Shown here: positions 32,536 to 43,660 of the stretch, piece by piece
How positions within the stretch are numbered: the stretch's first letter is position 1
Layout of the letters: every line of letters starts with the position of its first letter
Assembly (NCBI RefSeq): GCF_000001735.4
Contig: NC_003071.7
Coordinates: forward strand, 2,367,001 to 2,431,000
Direction of reading: 5' to 3'
Length of the DNA stretch: 64,000 nucleotides
Source of the DNA: Arabidopsis thaliana
Lineage: Eukaryota; Streptophyta; Magnoliopsida; Brassicales; Brassicaceae
Notes under the pieces: generated by a model
What the model was told of the DNA's origin: nothing
The model's input: the letters and a program-made list of their open reading frames with translations, nothing else
The model's database searches: none
Program-made: the position numbers and the translations under genes

Positions 32536-33990
32536 TCAGAACCAAACCATGAGATATGATAATTAAGATCAATGTACCAGTTAACAGTTTTAAGACGTGA
32601 GGTGATCGACTTCTACTTAAAAACTTTAGCCATGCTCTGTTATGATCCAAAACTACACTCAATTGCTCAATGCGTCAAGATCAACCAATCCCCTTAACAT
32701 TCATTTAGTTCAAAAACATGAATCAAGATATGCATTGCTAGTGAACTCATTTGGCTAAGGATAGGTTATGAGACAAAGATGGTCCCTTTTAAGTGGTTCA
32801 GATTTTAATAACAGGAGACTCTCAGTGAAAAAGGATTGATCTTTAGAAGAATGCTAAAGGTAAGTGCCAACCTATGCATACAAGAATAACATCCCATCTA
32901 CCCAATGACATAAACCGTGAATAACAAGTACATGGTCCTATCTCTAAACCCAATGATGAGCCTCAGTCCACCCTTTTGCACTAAATGCATATTTTGATTC
33001 TTTCTTGGATCAACTCATTTCCTTTCATTTCTCTGGCTCTTGTTCTTAAGGAGAGGCTTTTCTTACTCTATGAGTCTAGTCTAGTGCATTGGGTTTTCTT
33101 AAACTCTTATGGCTCTTATAATTTTTTTCTTTTCTGTTTTTGTTGCTATCTTTTTTTTAGAGCATATCTTAACGATTCTATGCTTCCCAAACATTCACTA
33201 GACCTCAATATGATTTCCAGCTTCCTTCTCCTAAAGACTCTAACCCATTTTTTCTTTCATATCTTTTCACACTCAATCTCAATTCCCACATAAGTTCCCA
33301 CCTAGTCCTACCAAGTCCGAAAACGCGGATTGAAACTACATGAGATACTACTCTTGTCGGCTCAAACCTAACACGTTTTACCAAGCTCAATCGGGTGGGG
33401 GAACTACTCTAATAATAGAAGCAGCTACTTGGATTAGCAAGAGTGGAAAATAAGTGAAAGAAAATCCAAGTATGTATTCTATCCATGAGTTCAAAAACGA
33501 TGCAAACATGATAATTATAAGTCAGATTCAAGTTCAAATTGACAGGGAAAGGTGTCATGACATACATCGAGTGGTTTCTATAGAACATGGTGCAGTTTTA
33601 CTTTAAAGTCATTCAAATGCATCGGAGAACTAATAACTCATGTTAATGAATCATCATGCTTACAAGGTTCTCTCCTCATTATCCCCTATGCATATACAAC
33701 AATCCTATATGAAACACTCTAGACTCGACTCTAAATGTAATGCAACTAAATGATCACTCTGTTTTTGTGGAATTCATTTTCAAATTTTTTAATTTTTTTT
33801 TTTGTTTTTTCTATGACTTAGATGATATGCAGACTCAAATGATATTCACAAAAATAATTCAAATACATCTTGAACCCTCCCCCAAACTTAAATTACACAG
33901 TCCCTTGTGTAATCAAAATTTGTGAAAGAATTCAAGATAAACACAAAAGCAAAAACAAAAGCGATATTTACAAAGGGTTTTGGTGTGTTA
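32536..33990 (-). other. element A 3' noncoding region
   Basis: No gene seen. Minus-strand 3' UTR of element A between its Athila-type ORF and the site of element C. It holds an internal purine tract, TTTAAGTTTGGGGGAGGGTT (33891-33872). Confidence 0.6.
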
Positions 33991-34365
33991 CCTCAATAGA
34001 ATGTCCTGGAGATGTAGTCATCCATATCTGTTTGAGTGTACTCCGCAGACATGACCGGTTCTCGATGTTGCTCCGCCATCTCCTCGTCATTGTGCTTGAT
34101 CGCAACCCCAATAGATTGTGGAGCATTGATAATAGGTTTTTAGTCAATTAATCCTAAAGCACTATCATGTCGTTGTAGTAGTTAGGGTGTCAATCCAAAT
34201 GGGTGTGATGCAAACAGATGAGATGTGATAAGAAGTCACTAAGTCAAGCCAAGAAATAACAGTTTTGGGGTTTCTAACAGTCATAAGCGAACATGCAGAA
34301 AACGGAAACAATAACAGAATTACTAAAATCACTCGACCACAACAGGCTGATGCCATAAGTGGGAT

Positions 34366-34558
34366 GTGGTCGAGTAACAGGTCGAGTAACAGACATGATA
34401 TGAAACAGATATACTCGACTGCACAGTCTGTTGCCAGACACTGGGTGTGGTCGAGTATACTGGTCGAGTAACAGACAGGAAATGAGACAACTGTACTCGA
34501 CTGCACAGTCTGTTCCCAGACACTATGTGTGGTCAAGTAAGTTGGTCGAGTAATTGCA
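34366..34558 (+). repeat. 81-bp tandem repeat with GGTCGAGTA motifs in LTR B
   Basis: Units start at 34366, 34447 and 34529. Each has GTGGTCGAGTA, a second GGTCGAGTAACAGACA and then TACTCGACTGCACAGTCTGT, giving direct and inverted TCGA-core motifs within each unit. Confidence 0.8.
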
Positions 34559-35528
34559 AAAACGAAGAAACAGGCAATGAGAACGATTAAGCGATAACGA
34601 TAAAACAGAGAAATCAGATAAACGAGAAATTCCTAAGGATGGGGTAATCGAATAAAGTGGTATCCTAGCCTATTCGAATGGTTAACAAGCGCAATCAAGC
34701 TATCCCTAGACAACAAGTTCAACAACAGATCAATTCACTCTCGTGATAGAAATCCTCAAGCAAAGCTAGCCCAGACTGATTCCCATTAACGGAATCTAAC
34801 TATTCAGGCAATAAGAACAGACTAATAAAGTCAATAAACGCTCTAAACGGCCAATCCCTTGGGATAGAGACGAATATCTCAGGAACTAGTGGATCAAGCA
34901 TTCCATCGAACACCTTCTGGGTGCGGGAATGCTTGGGATCGAATTCCAGTTGAAGGGATTCAATTAATTCTAAAACTTAACCATTCTACAGACTACGGAT
35001 TCCACAATTACTCTATCCCATCCTTAAGAATTCTAAGTCACTACTCAGACAACATGCTCAAAGACATAAACGCAGGTAAATGATAATATTGCATAAGTAA
35101 AGAGATAAAGAGTAGAGAAACAAGATGACAGATGAAATCAAATGCGGAATCTGAATAACTTGGAAAAATCTCGAATTACAGGTTGCAGAAGCAAAAGCGG
35201 CGCAGCCAGAGTAAAACAGAAAATAAAACTGAAGCAAAAACTCAATGTCGACTAGATGTCTCAGGACAGAACCCTAAGACATCTATTTATACAAAACAAA
35301 ATAAAATGATAGTAGACGGGCCAATAACCTAATCGCCTGGCCCATAGAATGATAATGGGCCGAGATGGGCTTCGTGATCCAATGGAGGTCCAGGCTGCTT
35401 CCAAACACTTCGGCTTCTCCTCTTCTCTTCCTTGTGCTCAGCTTGTCTGGTTGAGTGCGGATTTGAGTAGACTATGAAGATGTGATCGAGTGCCAAGTCG
35501 AGTGATGGTGTTGGTGGTGAGTGATGAT

Positions 35529-35746
35529 ACTCGACCAGGGGGTCGAGTAACGTGGTAGAGTGAACGGTCGAGTGTGGTCAGGTGGTGTGGCGAAGTGATA
35601 CTTGACCAGGGGTCGAGTTGCGTCATCGAGTGGCCTGAGCTGAGGTTACTCGACCTGGGGATCGAGTAGATGGGAAGAATGGCTCCATAGTCACTCGACC
35701 AGGGGGTCGAGTATGGTGCTGGATGCACACGACCTGGTGGTCGAGT
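35529..35746. repeat. five hyphenated palindromes ACTCGACC-N4-GGTCGAGT in LTR B
   Basis: Copies at 35529-35548, 35600-35618, 35648-35667, 35693-35712 and 35727-35746, each with at most about three changes from ACTCGACCAGGGGGTCGAGT. Confidence 0.85.
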
Positions 35747-37689
35747 ATGTCTTCTGGTTCTGGCTCATTTCTTCCAATTTGCTCGCAAACAACTCCAAAT
35801 CACCTGAAAACAACTCAGCAACGCAATATGTATGCAAAGCTATCCTAATCATGCAAAGTATGCAAGAATGATGAGAAATGATATAAAACAGTGATGAATG
35901 ATACAAAACTGGACTCAAAACGATGATGAATGGACACTGAAAACATGCAAATTATAGACATATCAAGCATGACGTTCATGTGTTCTCCGGCCCGACATTA
36001 TCCGACACTTGCTTGATGATCGGACCATCCTAGCGCTTTTCCTTCTTTTGTGCTCCCTTACCTCGTGAGACGAGTGTCTTGGGCGTTCTTGCGGGGCAGC
36101 ACGTTCTCTCTGTTGATAAGCAGATTGCCTTGGCGGGGTAATGTCATGACGCCTGGATGGCATGTCTTCTGGCGGGTTGTCTTTGGTGATCGCACTGGTG
36201 GATGTGGTGCAGTTGAGTGCCTTCTGCATGTTGTCAATGGCCTTGACACATTTATGGATGATCTTATCTTGAAACTTGCACCATCTTTGGGTTAGACTTA
36301 GGTTCTTGTGTGCTTCAGCAAGACTCTTGCTTTCTCGTGAAGGGGGCTTGTGTTCTTCAAAGTGGTACCGGCTAGTGTCATAGATTTCCCAGTTGGTCTC
36401 CTCATGGTCACTCTGACCATCTACTTCTTTAGCTTTCTGGGACGAGGATCCTCCAATCACATCATGGAGGATTTCATGTTGTGGCGAGAAGTCGATGTGG
36501 TCTCTCACCGTGATGGTTGTCATTTCACTGAAGGGGAGAAGAATAGTCGCTTCTCTTGTTGACGGGTGATCGAACTTGAAAACGTACCTCTCGTCATAGA
36601 CTTGATGCTCGATCACATGGACAAGCTTGAGATGGGCGATATCCATCCATCATGGTTCGATAGGATCCGATCGCAGCGGGACTTCGCACGATAGGAGGAT
36701 TGCCGTCACCACTCCTCTTTCTTCCTGTCATTGGCCAGTGCCCACCCTCTGTAGCTGCATAGGTGATTGAGGAGATACATTGACCGGGGTGTGTCATTGG
36801 CATCTCGTTTCATATTTTTTCCGTCCTTGGTGTAATGGAGGAAACTCATCAACGCCAGGTCTAACGTCTCCATGTCTTGGTTCGTCACAGTGGCGGATAT
36901 CTTTCTAGCGTAAGGGACATTGGCAAAGGCTCTCTGGAAATAGCGAATGGCGGGATTGCGGATGAAGTTGCTCTTTGATCTAGCGGAGTTGAAGATGGTA
37001 GTGTCTCTGATCGTGTTTCACAAGGCTTTGAGTTCCTCTCGTATAATCCTCGGTTTTGTTCCCTTGCCACTGGGAAACCCGAACATGGTTTCCAGCGTCT
37101 TGATCTTCATGATGTAGTCACGGCCGTCGATGGTGAAGCTTAAGTACCCAAGCCCGCCTTCTCTCAACTCAGCAGCTGACAACCCCTCAAACAATTCCTC
37201 TTTGAAGAGAAGAAAGGAATTGGAGTGTCTCATCCTTATAGGCAGGAAAGGGATGAGACATGAGTGTTGTCATGTGGCACTTCTTGAACAAGAGTTGAAC
37301 GTCCTCCAGGATGCTAACTCCGCCATGGTCTCCGGGTGAGGATATCTTGTTCCCCAAAACAGATATCTCTTGAGAAGCTTGTAGTAGTCTCCCGGAGTCA
37401 GCTTGTCTTCCTTCATCAAAGACTTGGTGGTTTTGTGGGTTGGCTCCCGAATGTAGTCTGCATGATCTTCCATTTCCTCATCGACTAGCTCATAATTCTG
37501 TGTCATTGACCGCTTCCCTCTAGCGATCTCTTCTCTTCTCCTGTCATTGGCGACTGCTTGCTTTTTTTCCGCCACAAATCGCCTATACTCCTCTGCTTCT
37601 CTTTTTGGTCTAGTTGACCAAGATTCAGCTTCATCAACACTATAGTCGGCATCCATCGAGTGGAACAAGCAGAGGAGAGACAAGTTGCG

Positions 37690-38880
37690 ATTGACTGGTT
37701 TTGAGGTTCTGTTTTAGTGAATAACAGCTTGCAACAATGAAAGAGTTGAGAGCGTTTTTAGTAGTGAAGTAGAGAGATAAACAAGAGAGATGTTTTGAAA
37801 TCACAAGTGATGAAGAAAAGTGAAGAGTAGTGACACTTATCTCCCTTTGCGATTTGAATATGTGGATGAGGTGTGTCGCTTTTGAACGGACGGATGAGAT
37901 AGAATGCTCTTTATGATGTCGCCAAGTGAAAAGGAGACAAAGCATGGTTCTTTCTGTCGGCAGGATGGGGTTCCTTCAAGTCACGCACCTTGTGATCGAG
38001 CATGGGCCGTTTGATCCTTTAATTTCGTGTCATGGGCTACAAAGGGACACAACATGGGCTTTTTGGAGTTTCGGTGGAGATTGAAATCCAGTGAAGTTTA
38101 TGGGAGCAAGGTTTCTCATTGACGTTCTGCGGACACTTTCACTCCTCCTTGCGATCTAGTAGTTTGAAAATGATGTTGATGAAGTTGTTATCTCAAAACC
38201 GCTGGATCGCACTTCCGAGCTTTTACTCCTATGTTGCGATCGAGTATTTTATCAAAATTTGTAAAATTTTCATTTGAACACTCGATCACATCCATGTTGA
38301 TCACTCCAGCTGTTATTCATTTCCAGAGAATCAAAGACACAACCATAACAAATCAAAAGTAACAAATAAATAAAAAGTATATACAGGGATAGTCATGGGA
38401 TTTCCTCCCAAGTGAGCTTGTTTAGAGTCTCTAGCTTGACTCCTCACACTAATTAAGTGGAGAAAATGTGATAGAGAGAACTTGAGAAGTCCTCCTCTTC
38501 ACTGATCTCAACATCATACTCAGAATCCTCCCTTGACAGTTGTACAGCTGAGTATTCAATTCCTCTTTCCTTAAAGTAAGCCGCTTCCTCCTCTAGAGGA
38601 TAGTCTTTCTCTTCAGATCAATTCGAGGTGATCTTCTTTCTTGAAATCTTATCAGTGTTGAGCTGAGGTTAACCCTCCTTTTGCATTTGACTCAGTTTGT
38701 CTCTAAGCTTTTCAACTGTGAAGTTCAGCTTTTGAATGTTCCCGTTTTGGAGATCAGTCTTCCTTTGGAGCTCCAGCCAATCAAGTGTGGAGGGTATACT
38801 CGATCGAGTAGTCGAGTTCGAAGGCTGAGTTTGAACTAAATTTTGCTCCTTCCCCATTGTGATCTCAAGGCCTTCACATG
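37690..38880. other. element A internal noncoding stretch with GATCGAGT motifs
   Basis: No coding domain recognised between the protease and the Athila-type ORF, where pol would be expected. GATCGAG and CTCGATC motifs occur near 37993, 38239, 38281 and 38801, the same short motif as in LTR A. Confidence 0.5.
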
Positions 38881-38890
38881 GAACCGCTCT

Positions 38891-39937
38891 CTAAATCTCT
38901 AAGGTTTTTCCTTCTGTTGGTGACCTTGTTGGAGATTTGTTGATGTCAAACTGTAACTTGTCGTGCCTCCCAAGGTTGAGATCAATCTTACCAAATCTGA
39001 CATCTATTACTGCTCCCACTGAGGCCAAGAAAAGTCTTCCTAAGATCAGAGGATCCTTAGACTTTTCATCCATCTCAAGCACGACAAAATCAGTAGGCAC
39101 CTCGACACCATTAATCATTACTGGCACATCCTCTAGAATGCTGAAAGGTCTCCTTGAAGTTCTATCAGCAAGGATCAAGGTGATGTCACAGGACTTGTAC
39201 TGAACGAATCTCAGCTTCCTTGCCACAGAGAGTGGCATTAAACTGACTGAGGCTCCTAGATCACATAGACAATTGCTGAAAGTCAATTGGCTAATGGAAC
39301 ATGGCAGAGTGAAAGATCCAGGATCTTCCAGCTTCTCTTGAATAATCCTCTCACCAGCGGCTTGATGCATAATGACATCTTCTTCGTCATCTGAATCCTG
39401 ATATATGTTGAGCCTTTCCAGTATCAGGTTTCTCACATCTTTGTGAGGGTCTGAAATCAACTTGAGGACTTCTACTAAGGGCATCACAGATTCCATCTCA
39501 TCAAGTTGTTTTTCTGCCAGAGATTCATATATGCTTTTCCAAGCTTTCCTGAACGTCCATGGAAGAGCAAGTGAAGGTGATGGAGCTGGCTTGAATCGTT
39601 TTACCATTCTCTCGATTATAGTAGCCTTCTCCTCCAAGTCAGACTGAGCCTGATAGAAAGTTTGAGCTGCATAGTCGATCTCAGCAACAGAGACTTCAAT
39701 CTGAACGGAAGCCTCCCCTTCTTGAATTACACTGTCCTCAGTGTTTGATGTAGAGACATGTTGAGTTGACAGCTCTCGATCATGTCTGATAATGATTGCG
39801 TGGGCAGTGGCATACTCCTTAGGGTTTTGTATTGCTTTTCCTGAAACCTGGCATGGGTTGTTTGTAACAGGTGGTGAAGCGGTGATGCCGTCCAGATATC
39901 GTACCCTTGTGCTCAATGATTCGAGCTTGCTATTCAT
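38891..39937 (-). pseudogene. element A protease region
   Basis: A 348-codon frame. Residues 205-330 are a retropepsin of the Athila/Tat type: [20 protein letters not shown] near 211-230, with the active-site Asp in CDLGAS, and [20 protein letters not shown] near 283-302. The frame ends with a stop shortly after the protease core, and no RT follows. It is separated from the gag frame (39947-41332) by only nine bases, with a stop between them, so gag and protease were once one ORF. The first 200 residues are a linker. Confidence 0.8.
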
Positions 39938-39946
39938 TTCAACGAA

Positions 39947-41332
39947 CTATCTGTCAATTTTGATGTTTAAGTCAGCCAGCTTCTTAGCGGCTTCCATTAC
40001 CCCCGCGCCTTGGCCTTGCATGATCTTTTGGAGCATATTCCTGATGTCTAATTCCTGAGGTGTAGAGGCTTGATATTGCTGTGGTGTGAAACCAGGTGGT
40101 GGTTGCTGTTGTTGGTATCCCCCTTGAAATTGCGGTTTTGGAACAAACCCTTGGCTTTGGTTGTAAGAAACAAACGGTTTGGGTTGGTTCAGCTGCTGCT
40201 GCTGAGGGTAAACTTGGTCCTGAGGATTAGCAACATTTGTGCTTCTGTATGACAGATTTGGGTTGGGTCTATAATTGTTGTACCCTTTGTTATAGCCGTC
40301 TTGGTTCTGAACATAGCTGATTTCAGCGCACTGATCATTCTCCCCCTCTTGGATTTGGAAGACTTCGTGTTCAGAGGCGAAGTGAACATGCTTCTGCTGC
40401 ACTTGGAGGAGTTTGTCAATTTTGTCATTGAGAGCTTTAATCTCTCGGTGGTGCTTGTCATCAGATTCAGAGCTGGTGCTGATGCTTTTGTCATAGTTCT
40501 CGTTGTAATTACCATCCGACTGAGCCAAGTTTTCAACTAGCTCCCATCCTTTTTCAACATCCTTATTCAGGAAATTCCCGTTGGAAGCGGTATCTAGCAG
40601 CATCCTTAATTTAGGCAGGACGCCTCTATAGAGTGTGCTGAGAAGAGAAGCTTGCTTAAATCCGGGATGAGGGCATTTGGTTTGGTAACCCTTAAAGCGC
40701 TCCCAAGCTTCACAAAAGCTTTCATTTTGCTTCTGAGTGAATCCGGATATCTCATTCCGGAGTCTTGCAGTTCTGGAGTTGGAGAAGAATTTTGCAAAGA
40801 AGGCCTTTTTGCAGTCATCCCAGGTCGTGATTGAATTCTGGGGTAGCGTCTTTTCCCAAAGATGGGTTTTATCTCCAAGTGAGAATGGAAACAAGCGAAA
40901 CTTGAAACCATCTTCACTAACTCCATTGATTTTAGTAAGGTCACAGAGCCTTTCAAACTCGTCAAGATGATCGAGCGAATCCTCCATTGGCAGACCATGA
41001 AACTTGTTCCCCTGAACCATTGCAATGAGACCGCTTTTGATCTCAAAGTTGTTGTTCTGTACTAGAGGTAGAACAATGCCATGACGCTGGTTGTGGTTGT
41101 GTGGAAAGTCACTAGCACCAATGTTGGTAGGTTGCTCCTGCTCATCTACAACGTCAGCCATTGTTTCTGTGTCTGTCTGTTCTCTCAGTTGGCGAGCAAT
41201 ACGATCGATGTTATCTGAATAGGAGGTTCTGATTTCCTTGTGACCGTGTATGCATGCAACAGATAGCAGCCTGGCTATAACAGACGAATCAGAGATGCGT
41301 CTATAAAGCGGGTTGCAAGGTACCTGAAACAC
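39947..41332 (-). CDS. element A gag (open 461-codon frame)
   Basis: Retrotransposon gag (PF03732 type), residues about 105-260: [20 protein letters not shown], then [20 protein letters not shown] and [21 protein letters not shown] Gln/Pro-rich tail (residues about 365-430) follows. It starts at 41332, about 95 bp after the PBS, and the frame has no internal stop. The true start may be a later Met. It is the longest intact transposon ORF in element A. There is no zinc knuckle, as is usual in this group. Confidence 0.8.
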   Translation of the reverse strand: MFQVPCNPLYRRISDSSVIARLLSVACIHGHKEIRTSYSDNIDRIARQLREQTDTETMADVVDEQEQPTNIGASDFPHNHNQRHGIVLPLVQNNNFEIKSGLIAMVQGNKFHGLPMEDSLDHLDEFERLCDLTKINGVSEDGFKFRLFPFSLGDKTHLWEKTLPQNSITTWDDCKKAFFAKFFSNSRTARLRNEISGFTQKQNESFCEAWERFKGYQTKCPHPGFKQASLLSTLYRGVLPKLRMLLDTASNGNFLNKDVEKGWELVENLAQSDGNYNENYDKSISTSSESDDKHHREIKALNDKIDKLLQVQQKHVHFASEHEVFQIQEGENDQCAEISYVQNQDGYNKGYNNYRPNPNLSYRSTNVANPQDQVYPQQQQLNQPKPFVSYNQSQGFVPKPQFQGGYQQQQPPPGFTPQQYQASTPQELDIRNMLQKIMQGQGAGVMEAAKKLADLNIKIDR

Positions 41333-41427
41333 AAAGACAGAAAAGGCACAATGTTAGTAACTTGTGTAATAAAAACAAACTTGATCTTAACGTTTCTAAT
41401 GATCTCAAATATAGCAAACAAACACCA

Positions 41428-41447
41428 AACTGGCAACGACGCCAAAT
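41428..41447 (-). other. primer binding site, element A
   Basis: Minus strand TTTGGCGTCGTTGCCAGTTT next to the LTR end, the tRNA-Asp type site with two changes. Confidence 0.8.
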
Positions 41448-43162
41448 TGATAGTAGGATTTTAGTCAATTAATTCCTAAAACACTAATCATGTCGGTGCA
41501 GTATTTTAGGTTGTCAATCCAATCCGGTGTGATGCAAACAGATGAGATATGATTAGAAAGCTCTAAGTCAAGCCAAGTAGAGAGTTGGTTGGTTCTAACA
41601 TTCCTAATATGCAATAACAGAAATGAAATGAAACTAAAATAAAAAATGGCAATAGCAGGCAGATGAGTAATAAAGCTGAAATGATAACAGACAATCAAAT
41701 GGACAAACGATTCCTAAGGATGGGGTAATCGAATAGTGTGGTCTCCTTAATCTATTCAGGCGGTTGACAAAACTTCATAGAAGCTATCCCTAGACAACAA
41801 GTTCAACAACAGATTACTTCACCACCGTGACAAGAATCCTCAAGCAGAGCTAGACACTGACCGAATCACCATTAGCGATCTCTAACTAAGGAAGCAATAT
41901 AAAATCAACTTGTTAAAGCCAATACCCTCTCTACACAGCCAATACCTTGGGGTAGAGGCGAGTATCTCTGGAATTAATAGATCCAACATTCCGTCGAACA
42001 CCTTTTGAGCGCGGGAATGTCTGGATTCATATTCCAATTGATCATAAAGGAACAAGCAGTAAGCGCAACTAATCCAGAAGGGATTCTAGTATTCTAAACT
42101 CAACCAACTAAAACGACCAAGTAAACCACAACTACACTATCCCTTCCTCAGAAATACGGTTCACTACTCAGACATAATCAACGACAATAGCAAAGCAACG
42201 ATTGAAAACATGATAACAGAAATGATAAAGGATTAAAACGAAAACAGACAGAATCGAAGACATAGCAAAGCAATGATTGAAAACATGATAAAAGAAATGA
42301 TAAAGGATTAAAACGAAAACTGAATATCAAATACTTGAAAGTGAATACAAAGACGCAGGAGAAACACTGCGGCTACGAAAGTTGCGAAAGATAAAAGTTG
42401 GATGGATAATCGATGCCCTAGGGAAAACCCTTAGAGGCTACTTATATAAGCGAAAATGAAACAAATAAGGAAAGTTTGAGATAGTAGTCTTCACATATAG
42501 TAGTCTTCACATCGGGACCTTGCGATCGAGTATGTCATTGACATCTGATGGGATGAAATGGGCCTCCCTGGTATGTCATTGGCATCTGATGGGCTGAAAT
42601 GTGCCTCGCTTTGATCTAGTGATCTGAAGTGAAGACGAGATGGAATGGTCTAGCGACCCTGTGATCGAGTGCGATCGAGTGGATGTCATGAGGTGTTCAT
42701 CGAGTGGTTGCTTCGGCTTCTCTTCTCTTCTTAATTCTCAGCTAGTCTGGTTGAATGCAGAACGAGCAGATAGGCCTCCTGGTGGTCGAGTGGCGATCGA
42801 GTGGTTTTGATTGGGTGATTCCTCCGGCTTCGTGATTGAGTAAAACTGAGCTGCTAGCTTCTCCGGAATTGCGATAGAGTGATTTGCCCTGGCAGGGCTC
42901 CAAGGCTGCGATAGAGTACTTTGGCTGAAGGCGTCATTGGACATTCTGACTTTCTGCTCTCTTTCTCCTCTTTTTGAACTCCAAAAGCATGCAAAGTACC
43001 TGAAAAGAACCAAATATGCAATGCACATATGCAATCCTAATGCAAAATTGTCTTATGTAGCAAAACACACTAAAACGACTCCTAATGAGATGAAATGTGG
43101 ATGAAACAGTGACAAAGTGGTGAAGAATGAATGTCTAAATCATGCAAAGTATAGACATATCA
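41448..43162 (-). repeat. element A 5' LTR
   Basis: 1715 bp, matching 22184-23796. It is longer because of an internal direct duplication of about 80 bp near 42225-42325 (two copies of the GATTGAAAACATGATAA block) and a short one at 42485-42510 (TAGTAGTCTTCACAT). Confidence 0.88.
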
Positions 43163-43495
43163 CCGAATTCTACATGCAAGACACTTCTACTTTTCTCTTC
43201 ATCCAACGTGGTTAGATAAACATATACATCATCATCATCCCTAATATATAAATATGTAGGAGGTTTAACACCCGATGGAATGTAACTCAATTTTAGCTTT
43301 ATCGTAGATTCATCTATCTTAATCTTCGTGCATATCTTATCCACTAACCGCGAGTAAGTTATCTCCTCCATTGATGTTGTCCTAAACAATATACCATACA
43401 AACCAACTATTTTTGGATTCCATTGATATGCTTCTCCGGATTTTGAATAATATCCATCCTAATCAAAATATATGATTATGCCCATTCTCCTGGAA
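43163..43495 (-). pseudogene. MULE transposase (VANA-like), N-terminal exon
   Basis: From a Met at 43495 it reads MGIIIYFD, an in-frame TAG, then DGYYSKSGEAYQWNPKIVGL and MYGILFRTTSMEEITYSRLV. It ends ILDEEKSRSVLHVEF-type text at the LTR A border. This is the PB1-like N-terminal region of Arabidopsis MULE transposases. The protein would continue at 22183 on the other side of element A. The stop codon near 43470 and the insertion make it non-functional. Confidence 0.75.
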
Positions 43496-43499
43496 AAAA

Positions 43500-43660
43500 C
43501 AAAAAAAAACATTAGCTATACCTAGATTTTACAGTTATAGCAAATTGTACTTCAAACAGCTATACCACGCTCATTTTCAGAAATACCAGTTATACCATAA
43601 ATAGTACTTCAAACAGCTATACCACGTTTCTCAGTTATACCTAAATTATTCTGTTCTAGA
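43500..43660 (-). repeat. GGTATA-core motifs upstream of the transposase start
   Basis: Five TATACC copies (GGTATA on the minus strand) at 43517, 43561, 43591, 43618 and 43636. Two lie in a longer direct repeat, ACTTCAAACAGCTATACCAC. It sits in the promoter or 5' UTR of the transposase gene. Confidence 0.75.

Larger units (their letters stand above)
34127..35965 (-). repeat. solo LTR B (Athila/Tat-like) with target duplication
   Basis: 1839 bp, TGATATGTCTATAATTTG to CCTATTATCA on the minus strand, flanked by AGCAT at 34122-34126 and 35966-35970. It is related to but clearly different from LTR A. With one LTR, no internal part and an intact duplication, it is a product of LTR-LTR recombination. 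Confidence 0.9.
33990..37683 (-). pseudogene. Athila ORF-1-type protein of element A, split by solo LTR B
   Basis: On the minus strand the product begins around [20 protein letters not shown] (about 37656). It continues through [20 protein letters not shown] (37400-37340), [20 protein letters not shown] (37180-37110) and the [20 protein letters not shown] block (about 36885-36825). An open 227-codon part is at 36646-35963. It matches the Arabidopsis Athila ORF-1 family (PF03078), which sits downstream of pol in full Athila elements and is sometimes compared with env. Here gag-pro lies upstream and pol is missing. Stops and frameshifts occur near 37340, 37020 and 36700. LTR B (34127-35965) interrupts it shortly before its end. 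The remainder (EMAEQHRE-like text, about 34090-34000) lies beyond the LTR. Confidence 0.72.
22184..43162 (-). mobile_element. element A: Athila-like Ty3/gypsy element, pol lacking, nested insertions
   Basis: Minus-strand order: 5' LTR (43162-41448), tRNA-Asp PBS, gag, protease, a noncoding stretch, an Athila-type ORF, 3' UTR, polypurine tract and 3' LTR (23796-22184). RT, RNase H and integrase are absent, so it was non-autonomous or lost pol. Element C (23876-32530) and solo LTR B (34127-35965) are later insertions within it. It splits the MULE transposase gene. Flanking pentamers differ (CAGAC at 22179, CCGAA at 43163), so no target duplication is evident. Confidence 0.85.
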
